Below, piece after piece: positions 23,401 to 35,355 of a stretch of DNA of 64,000 nt (positions are counted from its first letter, which is position 1; every line of letters starts with the position of its first letter). Both the position numbers and the translations under genes were made by a program. The stretch is from assembly GCA_033030425.1 (NCBI GenBank), contig JAUFSD010000004.1, forward strand, positions 1,984,001 through 2,048,000. Direction: 5' to 3'. A model generated the notes under the pieces. That model saw only the letters and a list, made by a program, of their open reading frames with translations. It made no database searches and was not told where the DNA came from. Origin of the DNA: Verpa conica. Taxonomy: Eukaryota; Ascomycota; Pezizomycetes; Pezizales; Morchellaceae.

Positions 23401-24463
23401 ACTCTAGCAGCAATGGCCGCATTGGCATCGACGTACTCCCAACAAGGAAGGTACGAAGAGGCAGAGAAACTTAGAGAAGGGATAAAGGCCATCACTAGGG
23501 AGCCACTGATACCCCCAGCGGCGCTGAAAACACCCCTGGAAGCGGGATCTGAGTACGCAGCTCTAAGACATGCAGTGCAGAGTGGGAATGAGATGGTGGT
23601 AGATGAAATTCTACGGAGTAGAGCGGGTGCCGGTACAACCACACAAACGGTAATGCTCCGCGCAGCCAGGCAGGGTGATAATGATGTTGTGAAATTTCTT
23701 TTAAAAAAAGGGGTGGATATTACAGTGGTTGATGAAGATGGGTACACGGCATTATATCTTGCGGCTAAGCATGGGCATGCAGAGGTTTATCCCTTTCTTC
23801 TATTTATTTTTTGATGCACTCGGGGTTATGAAGCTAATATATAAATAGGTGATTAAGACACTTCTAGGGTCTCGAGCAGCGGTAACCGGAACGCAAAACT
23901 ATGCTCCCCTACAAGTAGCAGTACAGAACGGACATGAGCAGGTGGTAGAAATACTTCTAGGGAGCGAGGTGGGATTCATAGGAATATCTAAGTCCACAGC
24001 ACTACACTATGCAGCTCAGCAGGGAGACAAGGATGTTGTTGAGGTCCTTCTGAAGAAGGGAGTAGATGTCACATTTGTAGGTGAAGATGGCAACACTGCC
24101 TTACACCTAGCAGCTTCAGCGGGCTATGAACAGGTGACGGAAGTCCTTCTGAAGAACGGGGCCAATATCGAGGCGCAGGAAAAATACGCATACACGGCAT
24201 TGCACTTGGCAGCTCGGTTTGGCCATGAGAAGGTTGTGGAGATCCTCCTGAAGAACGGGGCCAATATCGAGGCGCAGAGCAATAACGCATACACGGCATT
24301 GCACGAGGCAGCTCAGCATGACCATGAGAAGGTTGTGGAGATCCTCCTGAAGAACGGGGCCAATATCGAGGCGCAGGACAAATACGCATACACGGCATTG
24401 CACAAGGCAGCTCAGTTTGGCTATGAGAAGGTTGTGGAGGTTCTCCAGAATTACCAGGCCTGA
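20497..24463 (+). CDS. C2H2-TPR-ankyrin protein (4 exons)
   Basis: Exons 20497-20776, 20827-21634, 21690-23784 and 23849-24463 join in phase to 1265 residues. Introns are 50, 55 and 64 nt, with branch-like TACTGAT and AGCTAAT. Order: an N-terminal helical region with LGRFRIWAGNVGAHRNGR then VSLDYKLR (typical of fungal C2H2/NLR-like proteins), a finger cluster at about 343-480 (FECPYCF, VCTFKDC, WFCNACHQPF, CSLCGDRF), nine 42-residue TPR units of kinesin-light-chain type (about 590-970, consensus ASTYSHQGRYKEAEVL), and about eight ankyrin repeats to the C-terminus. No NACHT or NB-ARC P-loop was found, so this is NLR-like in its ends but lacks the nucleotide switch. Intron 2 restores KHVFKDLRPYVC, which confirms the splice. 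It is probably a scaffold or sensor; function is inferred. Confidence 0.82.
22369..23503 (+). repeat. nine 126-bp TPR-coding tandem units
   Basis: The DNA repeats every 126 bp with long identical stretches such as GCATTGGCATCGACGTACTC. Protein units begin with EEHPDTLSAMTALA-like text. Units 3 to 8 are the most alike, which points to recent unequal exchange or gene conversion. Confidence 0.85.
24155..24451 (+). repeat. three near-identical 99-bp ankyrin units
   Basis: Three 33-codon units (24155, 24254, 24353) share AACGGGGCCAATATCGAGGC and differ at few codons, mainly in the surface-exposed positions after NGANIEAQ and AYTALH. Confidence 0.8.
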
Positions 24464-25450
24464 AGTTGTGGGGGAGTCAATATGTAGAGCAAAATGCGTA
24501 TGGGTGTGATATAGGGTGATTATTTACTCTAGTGGAGCATTTGGAGAGTTTTGGTATTTACTTGGCTTGTGCTTCCATATTCTATCTTGGTACTGTATTA
24601 AATTCAGATCTATGTGTAAGTTTGTGGAAAAAATTTTAGCATATTGGATACACCTTATATTTAGAGTGATAGAAATGCATAAAATACCTAGTCGTAGTGT
24701 ACTGGTAGAGATGGAGGAGCTGACTGAGCTGAAGAAGATATTGGTTATGGTTTCTAGCATTAAGGGAGTGGTGGAACAGGCGGCGAAGGCCATGAGGGAG
24801 AGATATTAGAGGCCAAGTGATGTGGTGAAGTCCGACGAGGATAGTCTTACAAGAAGTAGCAAAGAAGGAACATCGTCAATGGGTCCTGGAAGAGTGCATA
24901 GAGAGGTATGCATCTTCGTCAAAGGTTCTAGCCATACGGTTACGAAACCAAGATGTACCCCGTCACCAGAGCCATTACTACCGCCGCTCCAGGTGTCTGG
25001 GGCTGAGACAGGAAGGTCACGGCAGACATCATCCTTACTTTATATTGGGATCGTGTTATTTCATGGAATCACCCCCCATCCCGATCTTAAACAACTAATG
25101 GTTCTGCCACCCCCCTTGCCTCTACTAACGTTCAGGTCGATCCGCAAATCAACTGCACGACCTCCAAACCCGTGTTGCCAAAATCCAGCGAGATCGGGGA
25201 ATATGCCCTACTTGCTTACCCCGCTAATCTCTCTAGTATAATTTAAGAGGAGTCTCAACATTTGAGAGTACATGACTCTATACCTGTTTCATCACCAGAG
25301 GTTGCAAAAGTGTTCTTCCAAATCTGAGTGTGATATTTTCTTATTAATAGTTGAGAAACGTGGATAAACATTTGCCTAAGACATTCAATATAAAGAGTTA
25401 GACAGTCACCGACCGAATTTAAGCCTATCGAAGCCGATCAAATGCGCCCT
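24464..25450. other. intergenic, nothing recognised
   Basis: Probable 3' flank of the C2H2-TPR-ankyrin gene. Frames at 24516-24809 and 24822-25241 have no recognisable domain and I do not call them. Confidence 0.4.
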
Positions 25451-25454
25451 TTGA

Positions 25455-25947
25455 CAGGATTCAATCAGGAGTGGAAAGATTTGCAGTACACAGAGAAGCT
25501 CGCTCGCCCCATCGTGCCGACGTTAGTGCTGAAGTTAAATATTTCAAACAGGTTTTCATCCATATATGGATACGTGAAAATACTACCGCTCATTAATATA
25601 GTTTAGATAATCCTGCTAATGCTCAATTGATGGAAGATGGGCAGAGAGTACACTCCAGTGCTTTGGCTGTATAATTTAAAGAAGACTGTGGGTTGCGCAT
25701 ATTAAAATGACCACCATATTTACTAGATTTAAATCCTATTGAGAATCCATGGAATGTACTTAAAGTTAGGTTGCGCAAGCGGTGTGATAAGGAGGAGAAA
25801 GAGCCCCATAGTGTAGAGGAATTATTGCAAGTAGCTTGTGAAGAGTGGGAGAGTATTCCCCAGGAGACTTTTGATGCATGGGTAGATAGTATGCCTAAGT
25901 GGGTAAACCAATGTTATGGGGCAAATGGAGGACATACAAAGTGTTAA
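25455..25947 (+). pseudogene. Tc1/mariner-type transposase remnant
   Basis: One frame runs from about 25455 to the TAA at 25945-25947 with three internal stops (25594-25596, 25672-25674, 25708-25710). It contains the diagnostic PPYLLDLNPIENPWN block around the third catalytic acid of DD34D/E transposases, preceded by a degenerate DGxxxHxS block and followed by the usual WESIPQETFDAWVDSM tail. The N-terminal DNA-binding part was not found. All three stops are explained by single transitions from CAA, CAA and TGG, as repeat-induced point mutation would produce. Confidence 0.75.
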
Positions 25948-26742
25948 TTTTATGTTATATTCCCCCCCTTTAATATCCAATCATTCTATGGTTTAATCTT
26001 ATGCAAATAGGTGGTCTCGTTGTTGGGATATTGGTATAAGGTTACGTTGCAGGGGGGCCGGGAACTTGTTGGACGCGGCTATACTTGTAGTTCTCAAGCG
26101 TTTCCGGAAACCCTTGACGACTACTGTTATGTCTATCTCGGTCCCCAAGACTCGTGATGGAATGATGATCTATATTGTAATTAGAACAAGCTAACTAAAA
26201 TGTATGGATCATGATGAAACAAGAAAAAAAGGCTCTGTCCGCATATATAGATGCCAAGAGCCACGTGACCGAACCGTCCTGTGACAACTACTACCTCCCG
26301 TGTAGTACTTATCTGTAGTATCACTCCACAACAGTACACCACATACCCAGGTTTATTTTTTCTCTACCTGGTGTCTATCTAATTGATTTGTCTCCTGGTT
26401 GTGGTCTCTTTAAAAGCGGAGGCCTACCTGGGCCCGAAGGATGGGACAGAATATTGGCGAGGTTTTTCGGTTGCTACGCCAAGACGTGCCAAGTGTTCTC
26501 TGCATCTGCTCCTCCATACAAATTACGGAATAGTTGTGGGTCCTGTGGGCCAGAGCCTATCAAACACAAACACAATGTAATGTATTTATATCTAGATCAA
26601 ATTTCAGCCTCGGGAATGCTACGCATGCCAGCAGCCAGATCATTGCTTGTTCCTGGCCGAGTCCAAGATACTTAGACGAAACCGACAGTCCATAACCTAC
26701 CTAAACATTCCACCAACTCTATTACCTGAATAGTTTTCTATA
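25948..26742. other. intergenic, nothing recognised
   Basis: Upstream region of the NLR-like gene. No clear terminal inverted repeat of the decayed transposon and no additional gene seen. Confidence 0.4.
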
Positions 26743-29700
26743 ATGCTCTCTATATTCAGAGGAATCTTTAGTGCCCAAGCCGCGTCTACGCAAGACGAAA
26801 GCACCAAATCCACGCTCGATAAGAAGCCGAACTGCTGGAGAATCCACAACATCCCCCAAGAATGGTCACAAGAAGAGCTCCTCAGACATCTCAAGGAGTA
26901 TGACGAGTCCTTAGAGAAGTTAGAGACACACTGGCTCTCAATTTATCCTGCCTATTCTGGACACACCCAGACAGGGCTGCTGAATATTGAGGTTTTTTTG
27001 CAGTTCTTTCAGGACCTTGACTCGGAAAAGACCAACCCAATCACAATCACAACCTACTCTGAAACGGGAGAGAGAGTTGAGGTTGATCTTAGCTTTGACT
27101 GCCATTTCCATGGATTGACACCACTGAACGTCCCCGTCGGAGACAGCATCATCGAGTCCGTCACACCTTACCGCCGTTGAATAGATGTTTTTGTATCAGG
27201 ACTAATCATATTATATGCTCTAGTATTGTGGCAGTGACTGGCCTCAGTGGACATGCGTTTGGGTCATGGAGGAATCGGAAAAACTATCGGATGTGGCTTA
27301 AAGATTTCCTCCCGAAAGACATCCCACAAAACATCCGGATTCTCACCTATGGTTATAATTCGAGCCTTATACAACCCGGAAAGCGCGGACTACTGGAATA
27401 TAGAAGAACATTTATACAGAACTTGTCAAATGCAAGGAGTACGTTGGCGGTAAGATCCCCAGAATATACATAGAGCTTTTCAATGATAAACTAATAGTAC
27501 TTCTAGGAGAGGTCGAGGCCCCTTATCTTCATAGGTCATAGTCTAGGTTGTATTGTGATAACACAGGTAGTGGCCGTTTGATCATGAAAGAATGTACAGA
27601 ATCCTGTGAGGCTTACCGGGATCTACAGGCTTTACTTCAGGCGCGGGATAACCCAGATGACAGACATATTCTCGATGCGACACGTGCCGTATTCTTTTTT
27701 GGAGCTCCACACGCAGGATTAAAGGTAGACGCGCTTGTGGCCATGGTTGAGGACCTCACATCGTCGAATAGGAGGTCAACAAGACTTCGGCTTCTTGAAC
27801 AGCTAGAAGAGGATTCAGAGTTTTTGGAATCGCAGAGGGAAAGACTGATTGAGATCTGGGCTAAACTGAAGATATTTAGCTTTTATGAGTTAAATGATAC
27901 ACCGACAGTCAAAAAGGTATGTTTCTCCAGATACATTGGTGTTTAGTATGCTGAGATTCTTGCTTCTTTCCAGGGGGCCTCTGGAAAGTGGGAAAGAGGA
28001 GGTGAAGCGGTACAAATGATAAGAAATATTTCCGCCTTGCTATATCTACAGCAAGAACATCGGTTTGCAATCAACGAGGATCACACGAATATGGTTAAAT
28101 TCATGATGCGAACGGATAAAAACTATGAGACTGTGGTTATCCACTTAAATGAGTGCCTTAGGGAATACCTTGCCTTACGTTGTAAGTGGTATCACAAAGC
28201 CAGAGATAAATAATCGAGAATTCTGACCTCAACTATTTTCATAGCAAAGAGAAAATTTGAGGATATGCGAAATCGTATGTGATCTGTGTTGGCGTCCATC
28301 TATTGGATGTGCGACTAAAGTGTAGATTAGGCAGAAAAGAGTTGAATGATTTTCTCGAAACCCTTGAGGCCTTTTCCTGTCAGCCCTTCCGTGATGATCT
28401 ATTAGACAAACGCCATGGGAGGACATGTCGCTGGTTCTTTGATTGTGACGAGTACAAGCTATGGATTGAAGAATCATCATCACCCAATTTGCTCTGGATT
28501 TCCGGTGACCCTGGAAGCGGCAAGAGCGTTCTTCTGTCATTTATAACCAAGCAACTTGCCGACTATTATAAGAGTAGTAGCGGCGAACATACTGCTTTGA
28601 TAGCCTATTTCTTCTGCGATGACAAGCGTCAGGAGCAGAATACAGCAACCGCTATCCTCAGAAGCTTGATATACCAGATTCTTATCCAAGCACCATCGTT
28701 CTACCAACATATTCCACGTGAATATCATCCGGACTTGAAGTTTGAATGGGGTTTTGGCAGCTTGTGGCAAGTTTTTGAAAGGCTTGTTATTAGTAGTGAT
28801 GGCTGGGACATCTTCTGTGTGATAGACGCCCTAGATGAATGTGAAGAGAAGACTCGGGAACGGTTTTTGGAAAACCTTAGGAGGCTGTTCGAAAGTAGTT
28901 ATGATAGCAGTACTACTAAAGCCGTCACTACGAAAGGATTCAGGCTTATCATTACCAGCCGTCCTGAACTGCCATCCACAAGAGAACTGCCAAATCTTAC
29001 GAACATTCAACTCGAGGACAAAAACAAAAACGATATCCAACAATATGTAAGCGATCATGTTGGAAGGCTTGCAAAGAGAAAGAAACTTCCTAGCCAATTG
29101 GAGAATGATATACAGCAGGCCCTTATTTCCGGTGCCGGCGGAATGTTTCTCTGGGTTTCGCTTATATTGTACCGACTAGGAAACTCCACAGGTACGAGTG
29201 CAAGTAGCATTCGTAGCCAGTTGAAAGAGTTGCCAAAGGATATTCCTGCTATTTATGCTAGGATTCTCGAGGAAATCGATGCCACACTACGGGGACAAGC
29301 TAAGCGCATCCTCGAATGGGTCAATTCGTCGAAACGACCCTTGAGCGTCGAAGAGCTGAAAACCATAGTTGCTTTACAGCTGCAGCCAGGCCATACATCA
29401 ATAGCTATCATGCAGGACCATATGGAGAACAACCTAGAACATTTCTTCGGCTCACTTTTCGGTCCCCTATTAAAGATAGAACGTGATACAGTCCGCTTTG
29501 TTCACCAGTCTGTAAAGGACTTTCTTGGGAATCTTGAGCTCATGAAAAAGTTCGACTCCCGTGAAGGAGCCGTTATTATTTACACCGCGGGCGATCGATC
29601 CGAATTATGCCCCGTTTCTATATTTCACAGCTCGTGGCACGAAGCTAATCTCCACCTTGCAATTGATTGTTTGACGTTTCTTTCATCTGAGGAGTTTGAG

Positions 29701-32700
29701 AAGAAAAAATCGCAAGACGCCCTCGAATATCACTCCCGACTAATCGACTATCCATTCCTAGAGTATGCAGCTACGAAATGGCCAGAGCATGTCAAAGAGA
29801 CCAATATGCAGAGTGACAAACAGTTACTAGAAGCATTCTGTAAGCTGGCTGGATCGGATGCCAAGATGAACTCGGCGTATCAAATCTACCACGAAAACAG
29901 TGAATACGGCGAATACGGCAAATCTCCCTTAAACAAAGAGCTGCAGTTCAGAAACACCCCGCCGCTACAGATTTGTGCGTCCCTCGGCTTTACGGAGTTT
30001 GTCAGGACATTGATAAATGCCGGGGCCAACATAAACGACCAAGGCGGAGTTCACGGCAGCACTCTGATGGCTGCTATATGGAGTCGTAGCGAGGAAATCA
30101 TCAAAGTACTACTCTGCAACTCGGGCAAAGACATTGAAACCACCGATATGATGTTAGTAGAAGTGGCAGCCTGGTGCAAAGATACTCAATCTCTGCAATT
30201 ATTGTTGGGTAGAGGTATCAAGGTGACTGAAGCAGCAATGGTTTCAGCAGCCAAGAATTGGCATGGCCCGAAAGCACTGGAATGCCTACTAGCCGGCGGT
30301 GGCCAAGTGACAGAGTCAGTGCTGTCAACAGCGGTAACATTTTATCAGCACAGAGAGTTACTGGAGTTGTTACTAGATAACGGCGGCCAGGTCACCGAGG
30401 CAGTTCTTCTAGCGGCTGTGGAGGGCTGGAACCCTGACGAGACGATAAAAATCTTATTGGAAAGAGGCGGCCAAGTCACCGAGGCAATGATCATTGCGGT
30501 TGTGGGGAAAAGTAAAGTGAATATAGAATTACTGGAGTTGATGCTGGGCACTAATAGTACCATCTCAATCACGGAGGCGGTATTGGTGAACGCTGCAAGG
30601 GAGTTGGATGACAGGGATATCTTCAAATTCCTTTTAAGTAGAGGTGGTAAAGTGACGGAAGCGGTAGTAGTAGCGGCTGCTGCTAACCGGAAGGGTGTGC
30701 AAACGCTGAGGTTTTTTCTATCGAAGGAGCGAGCCATGCCTATCACTGAGGCAATGCTTTTGGCTGCTGCAAATAATGGCCCTGCGAAGAAATTTATGGA
30801 GCCACTGTTAGCCCGAGGTGGTGAAGTCACTGAGGAGGTGATGGTTGCTGTAGCGGGGGGCTGGAGCGACACTAAAGAGCTGCTGGAAATACTACTGAAC
30901 AAAGGCGGCCAGGTTACTGCGGCAGTTCTACTAGCAGCGGCACGCAACTGGCACGGCTATGAAGCGCTGGAATTCCTCCTAAGTAAAGGTGCTAAAGTGA
31001 CTATGTCCGAGACGATGATGTTGAAAGCGTTGGAGGGCCAGGGTGCTCAACAGGCGATGGAATTGCTATTAAGTTTAGGTGGTCAAATAACGAAGGCGGT
31101 GATGATTGAAGCGGCTAGGAGTCAGTTTTCATCGAAGGAGATACTCGAACTTCTATTAAACAAGGGCGGCGAGGTCACCGAGGAGGTGATGGTGGAAGCA
31201 GCGAGTAATCGATACCACAACTTCGACACGGAAGTCCTAGATCTACTGATCAGCCGGGGCGGCCAGGTCACAAAGGCGGTGGTAAAGGCAGCGGCGTGGA
31301 GTTCTAAGGAATTCCTTGAACATCTGTTAAGTATCGAAGGTACTGCTACAATGGCTGAAGAGATGCTGGTGGATGCTGCCCGAAACACAGATGGTTTGGA
31401 GGTTCTTATGTTCCTACTAGCATTAGACCACAAAATTCAAATCACCGAGGAAATGCTAGTTGCGGCAGCCAAGAACAGACACGCCAGAAATTATTTGGCG
31501 CCACTTCTTGGGAGGGGCGGCGTGAGTATGATCACTGAGAATGTACTGGAAGCGGCGGCTGGGAACTGGAGTGGAAAGGGTGCACTTGAGTTTCTTCTGA
31601 GCGTTGATGACACTGTCCTTATCACCGAGCCCGTTCTGGTAGTGGCGGCGGGAAACTCCAACGGCAAGGAACTTCTGGAATCCATATTGACAGACGAGCA
31701 TACTATCACTGAGGGGATGGTACTTGCGGCGGCAGACAACATGAGCGACAATGAAGTGCTGGAATATCTATTAAGCCTCAACGATAGCATCCCAATCACA
31801 GAACCAATGATGGTTTCGGCGGTCAGACATGGACACGGTAGTAGCTTTGTGCAATCCTTGTTAGATAGAGGGGGTCAGGTCACAGAGAAAGTGATGGTGA
31901 CTGCGGCGGGGAGCTGGACGAATGGTAGGGAATATCTAGAAACACTTTTGAGCAGCAATTCCAACGCTCCGATCACCGAGGCAGTCCTACTGGCGGCAGC
32001 TGGTGATACAACAGGAAAAGACACATTAGAATATCTTCTGAGCATTAACAGTAACACTCCTATCACTGAGGCAATCATGGTTGCGGCGGCAAAGAACGGT
32101 GAAGGCGAAGGATATCTGGAGTTACTGCTAAATAGGGGTGGCCAGATCACTGAGCCTGTGATTGTGGCTGCTGCGGGGAGCTGGCAAGGCAATAGCGCAC
32201 TGGAGTTCCTACTGAATAGACAACAAATTTCAATCACCGAGGACATGTTATTAGCGGCGGCGGCACGTACCCAGACCGGAATAAGAGCACTTGAATTACT
32301 CTTCAGCGCAGATGATACCGCTATCATTACCGAAAGGGTCCTCGAAGTAGCTGCAACCACCTCGCACGAAGTCTTCGCATTCCTATTCCACAAGGCCAAA
32401 ACTATTCCAATCACCGAGAATATGGTGGTGGCAGCAGCGGCGAATTGGAAAGGTAGAGAGATTCTAGAATTCATGTTTAGCATCACCGATGAAATCCCTA
32501 TCAGCGAGGCAGTGATTGGGGCTGCGGCAGGGAATGCTGGAAGCAACTACCCATTAGAGTTCCTATTCAACAAGGCAGACAGACCCCCCGAAATCACCGA
32601 GATGATCTTAATAAAGGCGACTGGAAATATCTTCGGTAGCAGAGCACTAAGGTTTTTCTCTAGCTTCGGCGAGACCATCCCACCTACCGACGCGATGCTA

Positions 32701-33601
32701 GTGACAGCAGCATGGAACCCGCAAGGAAGCCAAAACCTAGAATTCTTATTGGAGAAAGGCGGTAAAGTTAATGAGACTCTGATGGTGGGGGCAGCGTTGA
32801 ACCCAAAAGACCAAGTAAACCTTAGATTTCTACTGGATAGAGGGGGTGAAATCACTGAGAGAGTAATGATTGCGGCGGCATGGAACCCCAGCGACATGAA
32901 AACTGTCAACCTGGAGTTCTTGTTAGATAGTGGTGGCCAGATAACCGAGAGGGTAATGCTGGGGGCGGCGATGAACCCCGGGGGAAGGCGAAATCTTGAC
33001 GTTCTTTTGAATAGGGGGGGCCAAGTCACCGAAGTAGTTTCTAAGGCAAGAGAAAGGGATCCGTGCAAGGAAGAAGCTATAAGCTTTCTATTGGGTATTG
33101 TCGGACCAGTCTTGAAAGCAATTCTTCTAAGAGCGGCTAGGAACAGAGCAAAGGGCGGACCGGACCTGTTTGAACTGTATTTTGAAAGCAAGGGTGGACA
33201 CATAGCCGCGAAGATCCTAGAGGCCGCTCCGATAGAACAGGAGGAGCTATTTACTCCGCCTACTCGTACAACTACAGCTTCGGAGGCCCTAACTGATACC
33301 GAAATTCAGGATTTGTGCTCGATGAATGGTAAATCCTCATTCCTATTTGATGTTTCTATGTGGAATTTAATACTAAATCGTTTATATAGGTCAATCTTCG
33401 GACTCTGATATTCATACAGAAAGGAGGGTACTCCTAGAGCATGATGGAGATCCAACACCACGAAAAAACTCCATAGGCTTCTATTTTCTACAACTTCTTG
33501 ATCTATTTATCTTTTTCCTAGTTATTTATGGCATTTATTCATCTTTTTTTACGAGTATTACTATTTCAGAGTTTTTGGACCGTTTCGGAAAGCTGAAGTA
33601 G
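26743..33601 (+). CDS. NLR-like protein: hydrolase-NACHT-ITE repeats-TM (8 exons)
   Basis: Model exons: 26743-27175, 27235-27449, 27507-27566, 27629-27916, 27974-28181, 28245-28274, 28331-33328 and 33390-33601, total 2147 residues. Exon 1 is an RRM-like leader (CWRIHNIPQEWSQEELLRHL). Then an alpha/beta-hydrolase domain (TGLSGHAFGSW, TYGYNS, nucleophile elbow GHSLG near residue 226, VFFFGAPHAGL) of the kind found at the front of fungal NLRs. NACHT follows, with Walker A GDPGSGKS at about 470 and Walker B FCVIDALDE at about 573. One or two canonical ankyrins (about 960-1010) lead into about 35 units of 28-31 residues starting [IV]TEA (1011-2048). The last exon encodes a hydrophobic segment (LLDLFIFFLVIYGIYSSFF). 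All junctions are in phase. The exon 1/2 junction is the weak one (see findings). Probably a cytoplasmic or membrane-tethered sensor; function is inferred. Confidence 0.8.
30130..33240 (+). repeat. about 35 ankyrin-like ITE repeats
   Basis: Each unit of 28-31 residues follows the pattern [IV]TEAVLVAAA-x-N-x4-LEFLLSRGG. The LEFLLxRGG part matches the second helix of an ankyrin repeat, but the TPLH turn and the N-terminal hairpin are missing. Two canonical-like units stand directly in front, so the array looks ankyrin-derived. Antisense frames over this stretch are shadows of the repeat. Confidence 0.8.
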
Positions 33602-33810
33602 ACTTTTTACCTTTCTCTCTAAGGTGCTATGGATATTGTTTCCCTTAGTCATTAAGGTGGATTCATACTCGTATTTCATAGGGCTTTCATTCTATCATAT
33701 GACTTCGTATCATCTTCCAAGGGTTTCCATCATACGTTTTGTTTCTTGTATTTCAATCCATGAAATCTCATCGACCTTTCTCGTTTTTTTATATTCTCTT
33801 TTCCTTAAGC

Positions 33811-33931
33811 TAGTGTAGCGTACTCGCCTAAAAATAAAGTCTGTCGATACTTTTTGTACTTTTATATGAATATAGTTGTGCTGCAACATAAAACATCGAC
33901 AGACTTTATTTGTAGGCGAGTACTAGCACTA
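33811..33931. mobile_element. 121-bp hairpin-forming element
   Basis: Arms 33820-33848 and 33895-33923 are inverse copies of 29 bp with one mismatch (core CTCGCCTAxAAATAAAGTCT). Outer bases TAGTGTAGC and TAGCACTA extend the symmetry imperfectly. No clear target duplication. Probably a solo MITE; it lies 210 bp after the end of the NLR-like gene. Confidence 0.5.
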
Positions 33932-35355
33932 AGTTTTCTTTTGATAGCAAATCAACATACTCTCTTTGTCACGTGAAGATTTCATAAAGCTTTAGTCATA
34001 CGCTAGCTCATAAGAGGATCAGGAATATACATCTATTGGAGTATGGCCGACTGTTGTGGATCCCATAGGCATGTAGGGTATAAGAGGTTGGGCTTAGCCC
34101 CCTCCTCCAGAGACTCTACGAAGTTTCTTGACTTTCCGGGACCTTATGAACTCTTCAAACACAGGCCGAACAACCCCACCTCAGGCATCCATTATTATAA
34201 AATTCCGCGGAGAATAATTTTACAGATATCATGAAATCTGGGGCTCGCAAAAGCTATCAATAAATGATAGTTTTGTCCCCTACGGACCATCTCCCCTCGA
34301 GTCATGGCTGTAATTTTGTTTATATTCCCACAGTCCCATAGCTTCCCTCACCCATGGGTCATGAATGATCACTCATAACCATAGTACCGAGTTATTTATG
34401 TGAAGCTCCCTAGTATAGGTAGCTGATGAAGATTGTTAGATGTAGGGGGGTGAAGATGGAGCGGGTCTCATAATTTTTCTAAGCTGACCCCATAGAGTGG
34501 AGATATCTGCTGTCCTATCTTCACATCCCTACCCTAGTACAAGATTGACGTCACGTGACGTATATTTGAAGGTCTAGGCGTGGAAACCTGGATGGCGTCG
34601 GTACAAAGCCACGGTCAAGATGCTCCTGTCCTGGTCCAAAGGGAGTATGTAACAGTAAGGATCACCGAGGAAGATCATCGCCCCGTTAGATTTGCTGCGC
34701 CAGTAAGTCACATGACATGATATAGTAGATTTGATAAAGGTTAGGTATACTTTCGCTTTCCCCACGAATTTTCTAATATGTAAGCCATACTACCTAAACT
34801 ACTACGACGAATGGTATATGGAATTGAACAGCTGGTAGATTGAAAATAAGCAACCCCGAAAACAGCGTCTAATATATGATATTAAGGCACTGCTACATGA
34901 GCCTGTACTCTTCCCCCTTCCCCACATATCTCTCTCATATTCTTAGACATTCATTGCATCACAGCGCTAGGTTTTTGCTAAGTGCTAAAGCAATGAGTGT
35001 GGTAAAACTTAATAGGAAAAACCTTTCGTAGGAAATCCTACTAACTGTATAATAGCGCGTGCTCTTACAGGAAGTATCTTCTTTTTGTATCGAGCTTACG
35101 ATTTCAACTAGTTAGTTCACTATACCAGTACTAGATACTATAAAACGTTATATAGTGAACCATTGAGTTATAAGAAATTTGATAGTACTTAACTATAGAT
35201 GTACGTGTTGTGTGATAGAATAACAAGATCTTGAGTTTCGTAGCAAATAAAGACATTCAAAAAGAAACCCTAACCCAAGACCATCTAACCCGGTAATCAA
35301 CCCCCCCAGCTCTAGACTCCGCAATACCGAGTTTGACTCAAAAAAGTCTTATGAC
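33932..35355. other. intergenic, nothing recognised
   Basis: AT-rich spacer. A telomere-like AAACCCTAACCC is at about 35266-35276. No gene supported. Confidence 0.45.

Noticed and set aside
22369..23503. CRISPR-like direct repeats
   Set aside because: Spacing and identity reflect coding TPR units in a eukaryote; there are no spacer/repeat borders or cas genes.
22635..23747. Long minus-strand frames over the TPR region
   Set aside because: They are antisense shadows of the 126-bp repeats; the plus strand carries clear TPR consensus.
27548..27628. Continuing exon through 27548-27628 as coding
   Set aside because: Reading through would break the GHSLG-containing frame; the GTAGTG...CTACAG intron restores the hydrolase consensus VITQALLQA.
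30345..33203. Minus-strand frames up to 223 residues over the ITE repeat array
   Set aside because: They repeat with the same period as the sense-strand repeats and have Ser/Ala/Thr bias from reverse reading.
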